DNA of 64,000 nucleotides. It comes from Microbacterium esteraromaticum. Its GTDB lineage: Bacteria; Actinomycetota; Actinomycetes; Actinomycetales; Microbacteriaceae. Shown piece after piece: positions 1-9,670 of this stretch. The first letter of the stretch is position 1; the number at the start of each line of letters is the position of its first letter. The stretch lies in the NCBI RefSeq assembly GCF_900163815.1, contig NZ_FUKO01000020.1, positions 62,001-126,000 on the forward strand, given 5' to 3'. Made by a program: the position numbers and the translations under genes. The notes under the pieces were generated by a model. That model saw only the letters and a list, made by a program, of their open reading frames with translations. It did not search any database and was not told the origin of the DNA.

Positions 1-739
1 TATCGCTGTCGACGCGGTGCATCATGCGGCCTCCGTCGACATGAGCGTGCGCCGCGGCTACTACTTCGTTCCCCGCTACGTGTTCGGCCGGCCCAGCGAC
101 ACCCTCAACCAGGGCCGCCCGCTGCCTGCCCGACTCAAACAGCTCATCGATACGAGGGTGCTGCGCGCATTCACCGGGGATCCCGTCCGCTTCGGCTTCC
201 CAAAGCCCGACTACCGCATCTACGAGTCGCATCCGATCGTGAACACCATGATCCTGAACCACCTCGGCCAGGGCGACCTGCGCATCAGGCCCGATATCGA
301 ACGCTTCGACGGCGACACCGTGCATTTCCGCGACGGATCCTCCGGCGAGTACGACCTGATCCTGCTCGCCACCGGCTACAGCCTCGATTACCCGTTCGTG
401 GCTCGCGAGCATCTGCACTGGGAGGGGGCATCCCCCCGACTCTTCCTGAACATCTTCCCGCCGTCATTCAACGGCCTGTACGTCGTAGGCATGATCGAGG
501 CCTCCGGCATCGGCTGGCAGGGCCGGTACGAGCAGGCAGAGCTGCTCGCCGCCTATCTGGCTGCCGTCGAGCATGCGCCGAAGGCAGCCGAAGCGTTCCG
601 TGCGCGGGTCACCGGTCGCCCCTGGCCGGACACCACCGGCGGATACCGCTATCTGGGCCTGGACCGGATGTCCTACTACGTCAACAAAGACGCCTACCGC
701 TCCGCGGTGCGCACCGCGATCCGCAGCCTGGAGGCATGA
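1..739 (+). CDS. Flavin-containing monooxygenase (C-terminal part; 5' end outside window)
   Basis: Open frame entering from the left edge (frame begins at base 2), ending at TGA 737-739; about 245 residues are visible. The motif LLATGYSLDYPF is the ATG-containing signature near the C-terminus of FAD/NADPH flavin monooxygenases (Baeyer-Villiger or FMO type). The N-terminal FAD and NADPH Rossmann motifs must lie upstream. Such enzymes insert one oxygen atom into ketones, amines or sulfides; the substrate cannot be read. A GTG at 17 is in frame, but family homology starts before it, so the gene is cut by the window rather than starting there. The stop overlaps the start of the next gene (ATGA), so they are probably co-translated. 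Confidence 0.85.
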   Translation, partial: IAVDAVHHAASVDMSVRRGYYFVPRYVFGRPSDTLNQGRPLPARLKQLIDTRVLRAFTGDPVRFGFPKPDYRIYESHPIVNTMILNHLGQGDLRIRPDIERFDGDTVHFRDGSSGEYDLILLATGYSLDYPFVAREHLHWEGASPRLFLNIFPPSFNGLYVVGMIEASGIGWQGRYEQAELLAAYLAAVEHAPKAAEAFRARVTGRPWPDTTGGYRYLGLDRMSYYVNKDAYRSAVRTAIRSLEA

Positions 740-1719
740 TGGACTTCGATGACCTGGTGCTGAACTTCACCCCCGGCACCCTGCTGATCCTCAACGCGGT
801 CCTGGGACTGATCATGTTCGGCATCGCGCTGGACACCAGACCTGCAGACTTCCGCGTCGTGCTGCGCCACCCGAAGCCCTTCGCGATCGCGATCCTCACC
901 CAGTTGCTGGTGCTTCCCGCCGTCACCTTCGGCCTGACCCTGATTCTTCCGGTGACGGCGTCGATGGCGCTGGGCATGATCGTCGTCGCCTGCTGCCCGC
1001 CGGGGAACATCTCGCAGGTGCTCACGCATCGCTCGGGTGGCAACGTCGCCCTGTCGGTGTCGATGACCGCCGTCGGAAATCTCCTCTATATCGGCGCGAT
1101 GCCGCTCAGCATCGCGTTCTGGGGGTCGATGCACCCCACCGGCCGCGAGCTGCTGCACGCCGTCGCGTTGAACCCTTGGCAGATGCTGCTGGAGATCGTG
1201 CTGATCATCGGCGTGCCGTTCGCCCTCGGACTGGCGCTGCGGGCATGGCTGCCCGCCTTCTCGCAGCGGGTGCAGCCGTTCGTGCGGTGGTTCAGCCTGA
1301 TCGCCCTGGTGGGCTTCATCATCGGAGCCCTCGCCGGCAACTGGGCGATCTTCCTCAGCGTGATCGGCACGGTGCTGATCGTCGTCGCCGTGCACGACGC
1401 CGTGGCGCTCGCGCTCGGCTATGGCACGGCAGTGCTGGGCGGGCTCGGCACCCGCGAGCGCAAGGCGATGACGTTCGAAGTCGGCATCCGCAACGCCGGT
1501 CTCGGGCTGGGACTGATCTTCGCGTTCTTCGGCGGCCTCGGCGGCATGGCGGTCGTGGCGGGCTGGTGGGGCATCTGGGACATCATCGCCGGACTCGTCG
1601 TCGCAGCTCTCTGGGCTCGGCACACCCGGCGCCGCACAGGTTCGGCGAAGGGCGATGCGTCGGGGCGAGGACCCGCAGCGGATGCCGAGATCGCGCCATC
1701 CGCGAAGGATGCGCGATGA
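736..1719 (+). CDS. Bile acid:sodium symporter (BASS) family transporter
   Basis: 327 residues with about nine hydrophobic segments and a short charged C-terminal tail. The segments VACCPPGNISQVLTHRSGGN and EVGIRNAGLGLGLIF match the two half-site regions of the BASS/SBF family, sodium-coupled importers of organic anions in the cytoplasmic membrane. The substrate is unknown; bacterial members carry bile acids, pantoate or keto acids. The start ATG 736 overlaps the monooxygenase stop, and its own stop overlaps the next start. The three genes therefore form one translationally coupled unit that may import and oxidise an organic acid or steroid-like compound (inference). Confidence 0.85.
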   Translation: MMDFDDLVLNFTPGTLLILNAVLGLIMFGIALDTRPADFRVVLRHPKPFAIAILTQLLVLPAVTFGLTLILPVTASMALGMIVVACCPPGNISQVLTHRSGGNVALSVSMTAVGNLLYIGAMPLSIAFWGSMHPTGRELLHAVALNPWQMLLEIVLIIGVPFALGLALRAWLPAFSQRVQPFVRWFSLIALVGFIIGALAGNWAIFLSVIGTVLIVVAVHDAVALALGYGTAVLGGLGTRERKAMTFEVGIRNAGLGLGLIFAFFGGLGGMAVVAGWWGIWDIIAGLVVAALWARHTRRRTGSAKGDASGRGPAADAEIAPSAKDAR

Positions 1720-2675
1720 CGCGGGTGCTGGTGACGGGCGGGGCGGGGTTCCTGGGCTCGCACGTCACGCGGCTGCTCACTCAGCATCCGTCGGTTACCG
1801 CCGTCGTCAGCGGCGACCTGCGCGCGTCGGAGGTGCCGGGGGTCATCTCGGAGACTCTCGACGTGACGGATGCCGCCCCACTTGTTTCGCTGCTTCAGAA
1901 GCACCGCATCGACACCGTCATGCACCTCGCGGCCATCGTGAATCCGGGACGAGACGTGGCGCTGGAGCACCGCGTGGATGTCGAGGGCACGCAGCACGTG
2001 CTCACTGCGTGCATCGACGCCGGAGTGACTCGGATCGTGGTATCGAGCTCGGGGGCCGCCTACGGCTACCACCCCGACAGTCCGGAGTGGATCGATGAGG
2101 CTGTCGCAGTGCGGGGCAACGATGAGTTCCCCTATTCGAAGCACAAGCGTCTGATCGAGGAGATGCTCGCCGATGCGCGCCGCACGAACCCGCAGCTCAC
2201 GCAGGTGATCTTCCGGATCGGAACGATTCTCGGACCCACCGTGCGCAATCAGATCACCGCGCTCTGGGACGGCCGACGCGTCCTGCGCATCGCCGGGTCC
2301 GACTCGCCGTTCGTCTTCATCTGGGTCGACGATGTCGCGGCGGCCATGGTGCGCGCGGCCACCGACGGCCCGGCCGGAATCTTCAACATCGCCGGTGACG
2401 GCCGCCTGTCCGTGCCTGAGATCGCGGAGCGTCTCGGCAAGCGGATGCTGACCATCCCTGCCTGGGCCCTTGCCGCAGCACTGCGGGTAGGCCGTGCGCT
2501 GCGCCTCACCGAACACGGCCCGGAGAAGGTGGTGTTCCTGCGCTATCGCCCGGTGCTCGCCAACCGGCGCCTGAAGGAGGAGTTCGGATACACCCCGAAG
2601 CGAACCTCACGCGAGGCGTTCGAGGAGTATCTGCGGACTCACCCCGGCGTCGCGCGACGCGACGCCGGGCACTGA
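1716..2675 (+). CDS. NAD-dependent epimerase/dehydratase (extended SDR)
   Basis: 319 residues. The N-terminal VTGGAGFLGSH (about residues 6-16) is the glycine-rich NAD(P) loop, and Y140-S-K-H-K144 is the YxxxK catalytic pair with serines near 110-112. This is an extended short-chain dehydrogenase of the nucleoside-sugar epimerase or 3-beta-hydroxysteroid dehydrogenase-like type. ATG 1716 overlaps the preceding stop (ATGA); an open frame continues upstream, but this start places the Rossmann motif correctly. With a monooxygenase and a BASS carrier upstream, a role in modifying a hydrophobic or keto substrate is possible, but specificity cannot be read. Confidence 0.85.
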   Translation: MTRVLVTGGAGFLGSHVTRLLTQHPSVTAVVSGDLRASEVPGVISETLDVTDAAPLVSLLQKHRIDTVMHLAAIVNPGRDVALEHRVDVEGTQHVLTACIDAGVTRIVVSSSGAAYGYHPDSPEWIDEAVAVRGNDEFPYSKHKRLIEEMLADARRTNPQLTQVIFRIGTILGPTVRNQITALWDGRRVLRIAGSDSPFVFIWVDDVAAAMVRAATDGPAGIFNIAGDGRLSVPEIAERLGKRMLTIPAWALAAALRVGRALRLTEHGPEKVVFLRYRPVLANRRLKEEFGYTPKRTSREAFEEYLRTHPGVARRDAGH

Positions 2676-2679
2676 GCTC

Positions 2680-3795
2680 TCAGCGCTCGAAGCCCTCGGC
2701 GATCATCTCGACCAGTTCTTCGCGCTCTTCGACCGGCAGGAACGCCGCCGAGGCGGCGTTGAACTGGAACGCTTCGAGATCGTCGAGGTCGTAGCCGAAC
2801 GTGTCGACGAGCAACGCCAGTTCGCGGGTGAGGGAGGTACCGCTCATGGTGCGATTGTCGACGTTCACGGTGACGGCGAAGCCCAGCTGGTAGAGCAGGT
2901 CGAACGGATGGTCGGCGAGTTCATCGCCCCAGACGGCGCTGGCACCGGTGTGCAGGTTCGACGACGGCGACAGCTCGAGCGGGATCTCGCGGTCGCGCAC
3001 CCAGCGCGCCAGATCCCCGAACTGCACCTGCACCTCGTCGCCTTCGCGCTCGATGATCTGCAGGTCTTCGGCGATGCGCACGCCGTGCCCCAGGCGCAGC
3101 GCGCGCCCGTCGATCAGAGCCGAGCGGATGGATGCGGGCCCCGCGGCCTCGCCTGCGTGCACGGTGACCGGAAGGAACTCGGCCGCCAGGTAGTCGAATG
3201 CCGCGCGGTGATCCGACGCGGGGAAGCCGTCTTCGGGACCGGCGATGTCGAAGCCGACGACGCCGCGCTCACGATACGCGACCGCGAGCTCGGCGATCTC
3301 CTTGGACCGGTCGGCCTGCCGCATGGCGGAGAGGATCTGACCGACGCGGATGTTCTGCCCGGCCGCATCCGCTGCGTCTTCGCCCTCTTCGATGCCGCGC
3401 TGCACCGCGCGCACGGCCTGGTCGAGGCTCAGCCCGCCAGCCACGTGCTGCTCCGGCGCCCAGCGCACCTCGCCGTAGATGACACCGTCTTCCGCGAGGT
3501 CGGCGACGAACTCGCGCGCGACGCGCGTCAGCGCCTGCTCGGTCTGCAGCACAGCGGTCACCAGGTCGAACGACTTCAGATACTCGACCAGCGAGCCGGA
3601 ATCGGCCTGCTGATCCAGCCAGCCGCGCAGCGCACCCGCATCCTTCGCGGGTGTCGGCAGATTCGCCTCCGCAGCCAGCTCGAGAATCGTGGCCGGGCGC
3701 ACACCGCCGTCGAGGTGATCGTGCAGCGATACCTTCGGCAGCCCCCGCAGCGAGACGCCCTGCACCTTCATGTCGCCGTGCTGATCGATGTTCAT
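2680..3795 (-). CDS. add: Adenosine deaminase
   Basis: 371 residues. SLHDHLDGG near residues 23-31 supplies the metal-binding histidines (H25, H27); VHAGEAAG holds the zinc histidine and catalytic glutamate, followed by LGHGVRI and the LELSPSSN segment. It converts adenosine and deoxyadenosine to inosine and deoxyinosine in the cytoplasm. Start ATG 3795 was chosen because AGAGGAG lies eight bases upstream; the open frame extends further but only as out-of-frame reading of deoA. It is the last gene of the nucleoside operon, 40 bases after deoA, so imported adenosine enters the inosine pool. Confidence 0.93.
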   Translation of the reverse strand: MNIDQHGDMKVQGVSLRGLPKVSLHDHLDGGVRPATILELAAEANLPTPAKDAGALRGWLDQQADSGSLVEYLKSFDLVTAVLQTEQALTRVAREFVADLAEDGVIYGEVRWAPEQHVAGGLSLDQAVRAVQRGIEEGEDAADAAGQNIRVGQILSAMRQADRSKEIAELAVAYRERGVVGFDIAGPEDGFPASDHRAAFDYLAAEFLPVTVHAGEAAGPASIRSALIDGRALRLGHGVRIAEDLQIIEREGDEVQVQFGDLARWVRDREIPLELSPSSNLHTGASAVWGDELADHPFDLLYQLGFAVTVNVDNRTMSGTSLTRELALLVDTFGYDLDDLEAFQFNAASAAFLPVEEREELVEMIAEGFER

Positions 3796-3835
3796 CAGGT
3801 TGTCTCCTCTGGAAGTGGGTGTGTAGTCGCGCTGC

Positions 3836-5128
3836 TCACGCGGTGATGCGCTCGCGGACGATCGGGCCGACCACGGGTGCCGTGTCGCCGATCTCATAGG
3901 CGCCGTCGAGCGCTTCCAGAGCCCGTCCGAATCGGGACTCGTCGTCAGCGGAAAGTGTGAACAGCGTCTGCCCTGCCGTGACGCGATCGCCCGGCTTGAC
4001 GACGAGGTCGATGCCCGCGGCGTGGATCACCGGGTCCTGGGCGCGAGCGCGCCCCGCGCCCAGGCGCCAGGCGGAGACGCCGAACGGGAGAGCGTCCATC
4101 CGGGTGATCACGCCATCGCGCTCGGCGACGACGTCATGCGTCTCGTTCGGAGCCGGCAGAGCTGCAGCAGGATCGCCCTCCTGCGCCCGGATCATCGCGT
4201 TCCAGCGGTCCAGGGCGCGGCCATCATCGAGCGCCGCCTCGACGTCGGCATCGGGCTGTCCAGCAAGGCTGAGCATTTCACGGGCGAGCGCCACGGTGAG
4301 CGCACGCACATCGGCTGGGCCCCCGCCGGCGAGGACCTCCACCGACTCTCGGACCTCATTGGCGTTTCCGATGGCGAGCCCGAGCGGAGTGTTCATGTCG
4401 GTGAGCAGGGCGGTCGTCGCGACCCCGGAGTCGGTGCCGAGTGCGACCATGGTGCGGGCGAGCTCACGAGCACGATCGATGTCCTGCATGAAAGCGCCGT
4501 TGCCGAACTTCACATCCAGCACCAGAGCATCCGTGCCTTCGGCGATCTTCTTCGACATGATGCTGGAGGCGATCAGCGGGATCGCCTCCACGGTGCCGGT
4601 GACATCGCGCAGCGCGTAGAGCTTCTTGTCTGCGGGGGCGAGGCCGGTGCCTGCCGCGCAGATCACCGCGCCGACGTCACCCTGCATCTGTGCGAACATC
4701 TCGTCATTCGACAGGTCGGCCCGCCAGCCGGGGATCGACTCCAGCTTGTCGAGGGTGCCACCGGTGTGGCCGAGCCCCCGCCCGCTCAGCTGCGGCACGG
4801 CGACGCCGAAGACGGCGACGAGGGGTGCCAGCGGCAGCGTGATCTTGTCGCCCACGCCGCCGGTGGAGTGCTTGTCGACGGTGCGCTTGCCGAGGTCGGC
4901 GAAGCTCATCCGCTCCCCCGACGCGATCATCGCGTCGGTGAGCACCTGAATCTCGCTGCGTTCCATGCCGCGCTGGTAGATCGCCATCGCGAACGCCGCC
5001 ATCTGCGCATCGGAGACATAGCCGCGCGTGTACGCGTCGACCATCCAGCGCAGCGCGGGCTCGGGCACCGCGCCGCCGTCGCGCTTGGCGCGGATGACGT
5101 CGATCGCGTCGAATGCTTCGGGGGTCAT
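3836..5128 (-). CDS. deoA: Thymidine phosphorylase
   Basis: 430 residues, normal length for the family. The phosphate/substrate signature is DKHSTGGVGDK (about 85-95), preceded by MVDAYTRGYVSDAQMAAF in the helical N-terminal domain; SIMSKKIAEG is the substrate-binding region, and the C-terminal alpha/beta domain follows. It splits thymidine (and probably deoxyuridine) with phosphate to base plus deoxyribose-1-phosphate. ATG 5128 overlaps the cdd stop by four bases (ATGA), so it is coupled to the deaminase that makes its uridine-type substrate. A pyrimidine-nucleoside phosphorylase with broader specificity is possible. Confidence 0.93.
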   Translation of the reverse strand: MTPEAFDAIDVIRAKRDGGAVPEPALRWMVDAYTRGYVSDAQMAAFAMAIYQRGMERSEIQVLTDAMIASGERMSFADLGKRTVDKHSTGGVGDKITLPLAPLVAVFGVAVPQLSGRGLGHTGGTLDKLESIPGWRADLSNDEMFAQMQGDVGAVICAAGTGLAPADKKLYALRDVTGTVEAIPLIASSIMSKKIAEGTDALVLDVKFGNGAFMQDIDRARELARTMVALGTDSGVATTALLTDMNTPLGLAIGNANEVRESVEVLAGGGPADVRALTVALAREMLSLAGQPDADVEAALDDGRALDRWNAMIRAQEGDPAAALPAPNETHDVVAERDGVITRMDALPFGVSAWRLGAGRARAQDPVIHAAGIDLVVKPGDRVTAGQTLFTLSADDESRFGRALEALDGAYEIGDTAPVVGPIVRERITA

Positions 5129-5523
5129 CGGGCTTCCTCCAGGTCGCGCGGCCCGAACGCATCGGGCAGCACCTCGTCGATCGTGCGGATGCCGGAAACG
5201 GTCTCCAGCAGCATCTCGGGCATCGCGTGCTCGAACAGCAGCTGACGGCAGCGTCCGCAGGGCATGATGGTCTGCCCCTCGCCGTTGACGCAGACGAAGG
5301 CCACCAGACGGCCCCCGCCTGACATGTGCAGATCGCCGACCAGCGCGCACTCCGCGCACAGGGTCACGCCGTACGAGGCGTTCTCCACGTTGCATCCGGC
5401 GACGATCCTGCCGTCGGCGACGAGGGCGGCCGCACCCACTTTGTAGCGCGAATACGGCGCGTACGCCTTGTGCATCGCGTCGGTAGCGACCTGACGCAGC
5501 TCGTCCCAGTCGATGTCCGTCAT
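5125..5523 (-). CDS. cdd: Cytidine deaminase
   Basis: 132 residues, typical of the homotetrameric short class. The zinc site is complete: C56-A-E58 (proton shuttle glutamate) and PCGRC with C89 and C92. It deaminates cytidine and deoxycytidine to uridine and deoxyuridine. It lies seven bases after the second permease gene and overlaps deoA, directly following the nucleoside importer, so imported cytidine can be deaminated and then phosphorolysed. Confidence 0.94.
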   Translation of the reverse strand: MTDIDWDELRQVATDAMHKAYAPYSRYKVGAAALVADGRIVAGCNVENASYGVTLCAECALVGDLHMSGGGRLVAFVCVNGEGQTIMPCGRCRQLLFEHAMPEMLLETVSGIRTIDEVLPDAFGPRDLEEAR

Positions 5524-5530
5524 GGCACTC

Positions 5531-6814
5531 CTATGACTTGATGTATGGCTGACCGGTGGCGGCCGGTGCGCGCGAGCGTCCGACGAGACCGGCCACGGCG
5601 AAGATCGTCACCACGTACGGCAGCATCAGCATGAACTGGCTGGGCACCGGCGAGCCGATCACGCTGAGCACGCCCTGCAGGTTGCTCGCGAAGCCGAACA
5701 GCAGCGCCGCCAGCGTCGCTCGGATCGGATCCCACTTACCGAAGATCACCGCGGCGAGGGCGATGAAGCCGGCTCCCGCGGTCATCTCCTGGTTGAAGCG
5801 CGGAACCGAGACGAGCGTGTAGAACGCGCCGCCCATTCCGGCCACGGCGCCGGCCAGCAGCACAGCACGGTAGCGCGTCGCCGCGACCTTGATGCCGACC
5901 GTGTCCGCCGCCTGCGGGTGCTCGCCGACCGCACGCAGCCGCAGACCCCAGCGGGTGCGATAAAGCCCGAACCAGACCAGCGCGACGACGGCGTACATCA
6001 GGTACACGATGAACGACTGCTTGAACAGGATCGGTCCGATGATGGGGATCTCGCTGAGCACCGGAATCGGCAGCACGGCAAAAGTCTCGGGACTGTTCAG
6101 CGCCTCGGTGTTGGGCGCGAGCACCTGCCGGAACAGGAACGTAGTGATGCCGATGACCAGGACGTTCAGCACCACGCCGACGATGACCTGGTCGACGTAG
6201 TACGTGATCGTGAAGACCGCGAGCACGAGCGCGACGAGAACGCCGGCGCCCATCGCCGCGATAAGCCCGGCCCACGGCGAGCCTGCGAGCGAAGCGGCGA
6301 CGGCCGCGGTGAATGCGCCGGCCAGCAGCTGAGCCTCGATCGCGATGTTCACCACACCTGCACGCTCGCCGATCACGCCGCCCAGTGCGCCGTAGATAAG
6401 TGGTGTCGCCAGCGCGAGAGCCCCACCGAGCAGACCGATCATCGGCAGGGTGGCACCGGCCGCAGCCCACGCCAGGAAGCCGATCAGCAGCACCGCGACG
6501 TAGAGCACGATCAGCCACAGCGGAATGTCGCGCCGCTGACGCACGTCGAAGATCGACAGTGCGGTGCACACCGCCAGCAGCACGACGGCGATCCACGCGG
6601 TGGGCGTCGACGGCAGCACCACATCGGGAATGTCGATGAACGCCTCGCCGGCGGTGAGACGGAACGTCGTTGCGCCTTCGCGCGGGACGAGCAGCGGCAG
6701 GAGCGCGAAGAGGACCGTGAAGAGCCCGAAGATGATCGGAGCCTTCCACGAGAGCACCGAGACGGTGCGCGGCTGATCGATCTGCACGTCACCGTGCGAC
6801 GCGGTGATGCTCAT
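5531..6814 (-). CDS. Nucleoside ABC transporter permease 2 (BMP-type importer)
   Basis: 427 residues, about ten hydrophobic segments; the first lies in an N-terminal region of about 110 residues before the conserved permease core. GERAGVVNIAIEAQLLAGAF is the BPD_transp_2 (branched-chain/ribose/nucleoside) permease signature, and GLRLRAVGEHPQAADTVGI is the coupling-loop region. It forms the membrane channel with the next permease. ATG 6814 overlaps the stop of permease 1 (ATGA). Substrate assignment as nucleosides is inferred from the BMP-type binding protein and the cdd-deoA-add genes downstream. Confidence 0.88.
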   Translation of the reverse strand: MSITASHGDVQIDQPRTVSVLSWKAPIIFGLFTVLFALLPLLVPREGATTFRLTAGEAFIDIPDVVLPSTPTAWIAVVLLAVCTALSIFDVRQRRDIPLWLIVLYVAVLLIGFLAWAAAGATLPMIGLLGGALALATPLIYGALGGVIGERAGVVNIAIEAQLLAGAFTAAVAASLAGSPWAGLIAAMGAGVLVALVLAVFTITYYVDQVIVGVVLNVLVIGITTFLFRQVLAPNTEALNSPETFAVLPIPVLSEIPIIGPILFKQSFIVYLMYAVVALVWFGLYRTRWGLRLRAVGEHPQAADTVGIKVAATRYRAVLLAGAVAGMGGAFYTLVSVPRFNQEMTAGAGFIALAAVIFGKWDPIRATLAALLFGFASNLQGVLSVIGSPVPSQFMLMLPYVVTIFAVAGLVGRSRAPAATGQPYIKS

Positions 6815-8082
6815 GCCGACACCTCCTTCTTCTTGGCGGCCTTCTTGGCCGCGATCTTGCGCCGAGGCGTGCGGCCGGGCTGCGGCAGTCCGAACATGGC
6901 GCGCACCAGCGGCGGCGCGGCGATGAACAGCACGATCAGCGACTGCACGACGAGAATGATCTCGATCGGGATGCCCTGTGAGGACTGCATCGTGAAGCCG
7001 CCGGTCTTGAACGCGCCGAACAGCAGGCCGGCGGCGAGGATGCCCAGCGGCGACGAGCGCCCCAGCAGCGCGACGGTGATGGCGTCGAAGCCGATGCCGG
7101 CGTCGATTCCGCCGCTGAAGCCGCGGACCTCGGTGCCGAGCACCTGGCTGACACCCGCGATGCCGACCAGCGCACCGGCGATGAGCATCACGGTGAAGTA
7201 CATCCGCCCCACGTCGATGCCCGCGACCCGCGCAGCGGCGGGGTTCTCGCCGACCGCGCGGAAGCGGAAGCCGAGCGCCGAGCGCTCCAGCAGCCACCAC
7301 GTGAAGGCGACCGCGAGCAGTGCGATGAGGAATCCGGCGTGCAGCTTGTATGTCGGGCCGAGCAGCTGCGGCAGCACCGCCGATTCGGGCATGGGCGCCG
7401 TCTTCGGGTTGCTCGAACCGGGCGCCTGCAGGATTCCCTGCGTCGCCAGCATCCATGCCAGCAGATAGAAGGCGATGTGGTTGAGCATGATCGTCGTGAT
7501 CACCTCGTGCGCCCCGGTGCGCGCCTTCAGATAACCGGCGATGCCGCCCCAGATCGCTGCGGCCGCCATGCCCGCGATGATCGCGGCGATGAGGTGCAGC
7601 GGAAAGGGGAAGTCGAAGGACGTCGCGACATAGCCGGCGGCAGCCGCCGCCATCAGCATCTGTCCCTGACCACCGATGTTGAACAGGCCGGCGCGGAAGG
7701 CGAGTCCCACGCCGAGGCCGGCCGCGATCAGCGGCGTGGCGAATTTCAGCGTCTCAGTGAGGGGCCGGATGCCGATGGCGAACGTGTCGGCGTTGTAGTT
7801 GTAGATCGCGCCGCGGAAAAGCGCCGCGTAGGCGCCGGAGACGGCCTGCCAGATCGCGGCGATCATATCCATCGGCTGCGCGAAGAAGTAACCGGCAGCG
7901 GCCTGCACGTCTTCGTTGGTCGCCGCGATCATGATCGATCCGACGACGACGGCGATGAGCACGGCCAGCAGCGAGATGATGCCGTTGCCGGTGACGATGG
8001 CCTGCAGCGTCACCTGCCAGCGCGACGGTGCGATCTTCGTCTCGGGCTCGGCGAGCGGGGTCTGCGTCTCTGGGGCGCTCAT
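6811..8082 (-). CDS. Nucleoside ABC transporter permease 1 (BMP-type importer)
   Basis: 423 residues, hydrophobic with about ten membrane segments. AGLFNIGGQGQMLMAAAAAG is the conserved early permease motif and FRAVGENPAAARVAGI the cytoplasmic coupling loop that contacts the ATPase. The C-terminus is lysine-rich (KIAAKKAAKKKE), probably cytoplasmic. It overlaps its neighbours by four bases on both sides, giving fixed stoichiometric translation with the ATPase and permease 2. Confidence 0.88.
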   Translation of the reverse strand: MSAPETQTPLAEPETKIAPSRWQVTLQAIVTGNGIISLLAVLIAVVVGSIMIAATNEDVQAAAGYFFAQPMDMIAAIWQAVSGAYAALFRGAIYNYNADTFAIGIRPLTETLKFATPLIAAGLGVGLAFRAGLFNIGGQGQMLMAAAAAGYVATSFDFPFPLHLIAAIIAGMAAAAIWGGIAGYLKARTGAHEVITTIMLNHIAFYLLAWMLATQGILQAPGSSNPKTAPMPESAVLPQLLGPTYKLHAGFLIALLAVAFTWWLLERSALGFRFRAVGENPAAARVAGIDVGRMYFTVMLIAGALVGIAGVSQVLGTEVRGFSGGIDAGIGFDAITVALLGRSSPLGILAAGLLFGAFKTGGFTMQSSQGIPIEIILVVQSLIVLFIAAPPLVRAMFGLPQPGRTPRRKIAAKKAAKKKEVSA

Positions 8083-9644
8083 GCGCTCTCTCCGTTCTGC
8101 ACCACGGGATTCGGATCGCCGGGGGTCTCGGCCGCGGCAGGTACTGCCTCGGACATGCCAGCCATCATCAGCCCCAGCGTCTCACGCGGGGTGTCACCCG
8201 GGACGATCCCCACGATCCGTCCGCGATACATCACCAGGATGCGATCGGCAAGAGCGGTGACCTCGTCCAGCTCCGTGGAGATCAGGATGACGGGCACACC
8301 GGCATCCCGCGTCTCGACGATGCGCTTGTGGATGAACTCGATCGATCCGACGTCGACGCCGCGGGTGGGCTGGGCTGCGACGAAGAGCGAGAGCTCACGG
8401 CTGAGCTCGCGAGCGAGCACCACCTTCTGCTGGTTTCCGCCCGAGAGACGGCCCGCCGCCTGGGTCGGGCCCTGCGTGCGGATGTCGAACTCGGCGATCT
8501 TGTCGTGCGCGAACTTCTCGAGCAGTCGGCGCTGCACGGTGCCCGCCACCACGAACGGCGCGCCGTATGACCGGTCGAGCATGAGATTCTCCGAGACGGA
8601 GAATTCCTTGACGAGCCCGTCGACGCTGCGGTCTTCGGGGACGAACCCGACACCGGCGTCGAGAATGTGGCGCACGGGGCGGCCGACGAGTTCCTTGCCA
8701 TCGAGGCGGATGCTGCCCTGCACGTTGTGCTCGAGGCCGATGATCGCCTCGGTGAGCTCGGTCTGACCGTTGCCCTGCACACCGGCGATGGCGAGCACTT
8801 CGCCGCCGTGCACCTCGAACGAGGCACCATCGACGACCACCGTTCCGGCCTGGTCGATGACGGTGAGCTCGGAGACGGCGAGTCCGTTCTCGCGGACCAC
8901 CGCCTCGCCCTTGCTGACGGTGAGCTCGACGGCGCGACCGACCATCAGCGAAGCGAGCTCTTCGTTGGACGCGGTGGGCGATGCCTCGCCGACGACCTTG
9001 CCAAGGCGGATGACGGTGATGCGGTCGGCGACCTCGCGCACCTCGCGCAGCTTGTGGGTGATGAAGACGATGGAGGTGCCCTGCTCTTTGAGCAGGCGCA
9101 TCGTGGACATCAGCTCGTCGGTCTCCTGCGGCGTGAGCACGGCAGTCGGCTCATCGAACACCAGCACGCGCGCCTCGCGCGAGAGTGCCTTGATGATCTC
9201 GACCCGCTGCTGCAGCCCCACCGGGAGATCCTCGACGAGCGCGTCCGGGTCGACGTCGAATCCGAAGCGGTCGGAGATCTCGCGCACGCGCGCACGGGCG
9301 GCGGCGAGGTCGAGGCGTCCGCCGAAGGTGGTCTCCTCATGACCGAGCATGACGTTCTCGGCGACGGTGAACACCGGGATGAGCATGAAGTGCTGATGCA
9401 CCATGCCGATGCCGGCGGCCATCGCATCGCCGGGGCCGGCGAAGTGCTGCTCGACATCGTCGAGGAGAATCTTGCCCTCATCGGCCTGGTAGAGGCCGTA
9501 GAGGACATTCATGAGGGTCGACTTGCCGGCGCCGTTCTCGCCGAGAAGGCAATGGATCTCAGCGGCTTCGACGGTGAGGTCGATGTGATCGTTGGCCGTC
9601 AGCGCGCCGAACCTCTTCGTAATGCCGCGCAGTTCAAGCTTCAT
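8079..9644 (-). CDS. Nucleoside ABC transporter ATP-binding protein (two fused ATPase domains)
   Basis: 521 residues with two ABC domains. The first has Walker A GENGAGKST (35-43), a divergent signature VGLQQRVEI and Walker B VLVFDEPTAVL. The second has the lysine-less loop VQGNGQTEL in place of Walker A and signature LSGGNQQKV. This one-active, one-degenerate arrangement is usual for RbsA/MglA/YufO-type sugar and nucleoside importers. It energises the two permeases. It follows the binding-protein gene after a 96-base gap that carries two strong hairpins. Confidence 0.9.
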   Translation of the reverse strand: MKLELRGITKRFGALTANDHIDLTVEAAEIHCLLGENGAGKSTLMNVLYGLYQADEGKILLDDVEQHFAGPGDAMAAGIGMVHQHFMLIPVFTVAENVMLGHEETTFGGRLDLAAARARVREISDRFGFDVDPDALVEDLPVGLQQRVEIIKALSREARVLVFDEPTAVLTPQETDELMSTMRLLKEQGTSIVFITHKLREVREVADRITVIRLGKVVGEASPTASNEELASLMVGRAVELTVSKGEAVVRENGLAVSELTVIDQAGTVVVDGASFEVHGGEVLAIAGVQGNGQTELTEAIIGLEHNVQGSIRLDGKELVGRPVRHILDAGVGFVPEDRSVDGLVKEFSVSENLMLDRSYGAPFVVAGTVQRRLLEKFAHDKIAEFDIRTQGPTQAAGRLSGGNQQKVVLARELSRELSLFVAAQPTRGVDVGSIEFIHKRIVETRDAGVPVILISTELDEVTALADRILVMYRGRIVGIVPGDTPRETLGLMMAGMSEAVPAAAETPGDPNPVVQNGESA

Positions 9645-9670
9645 GGTGTCGATCCTATTCAGGAGACGGG

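Noticed and set aside
694..1623. Long minus-strand open frame opposite the BASS transporter
   Set aside because: Composition is His/Asp/Gln/Arg-rich shadow sequence with no motif; the plus-strand transporter is well supported.
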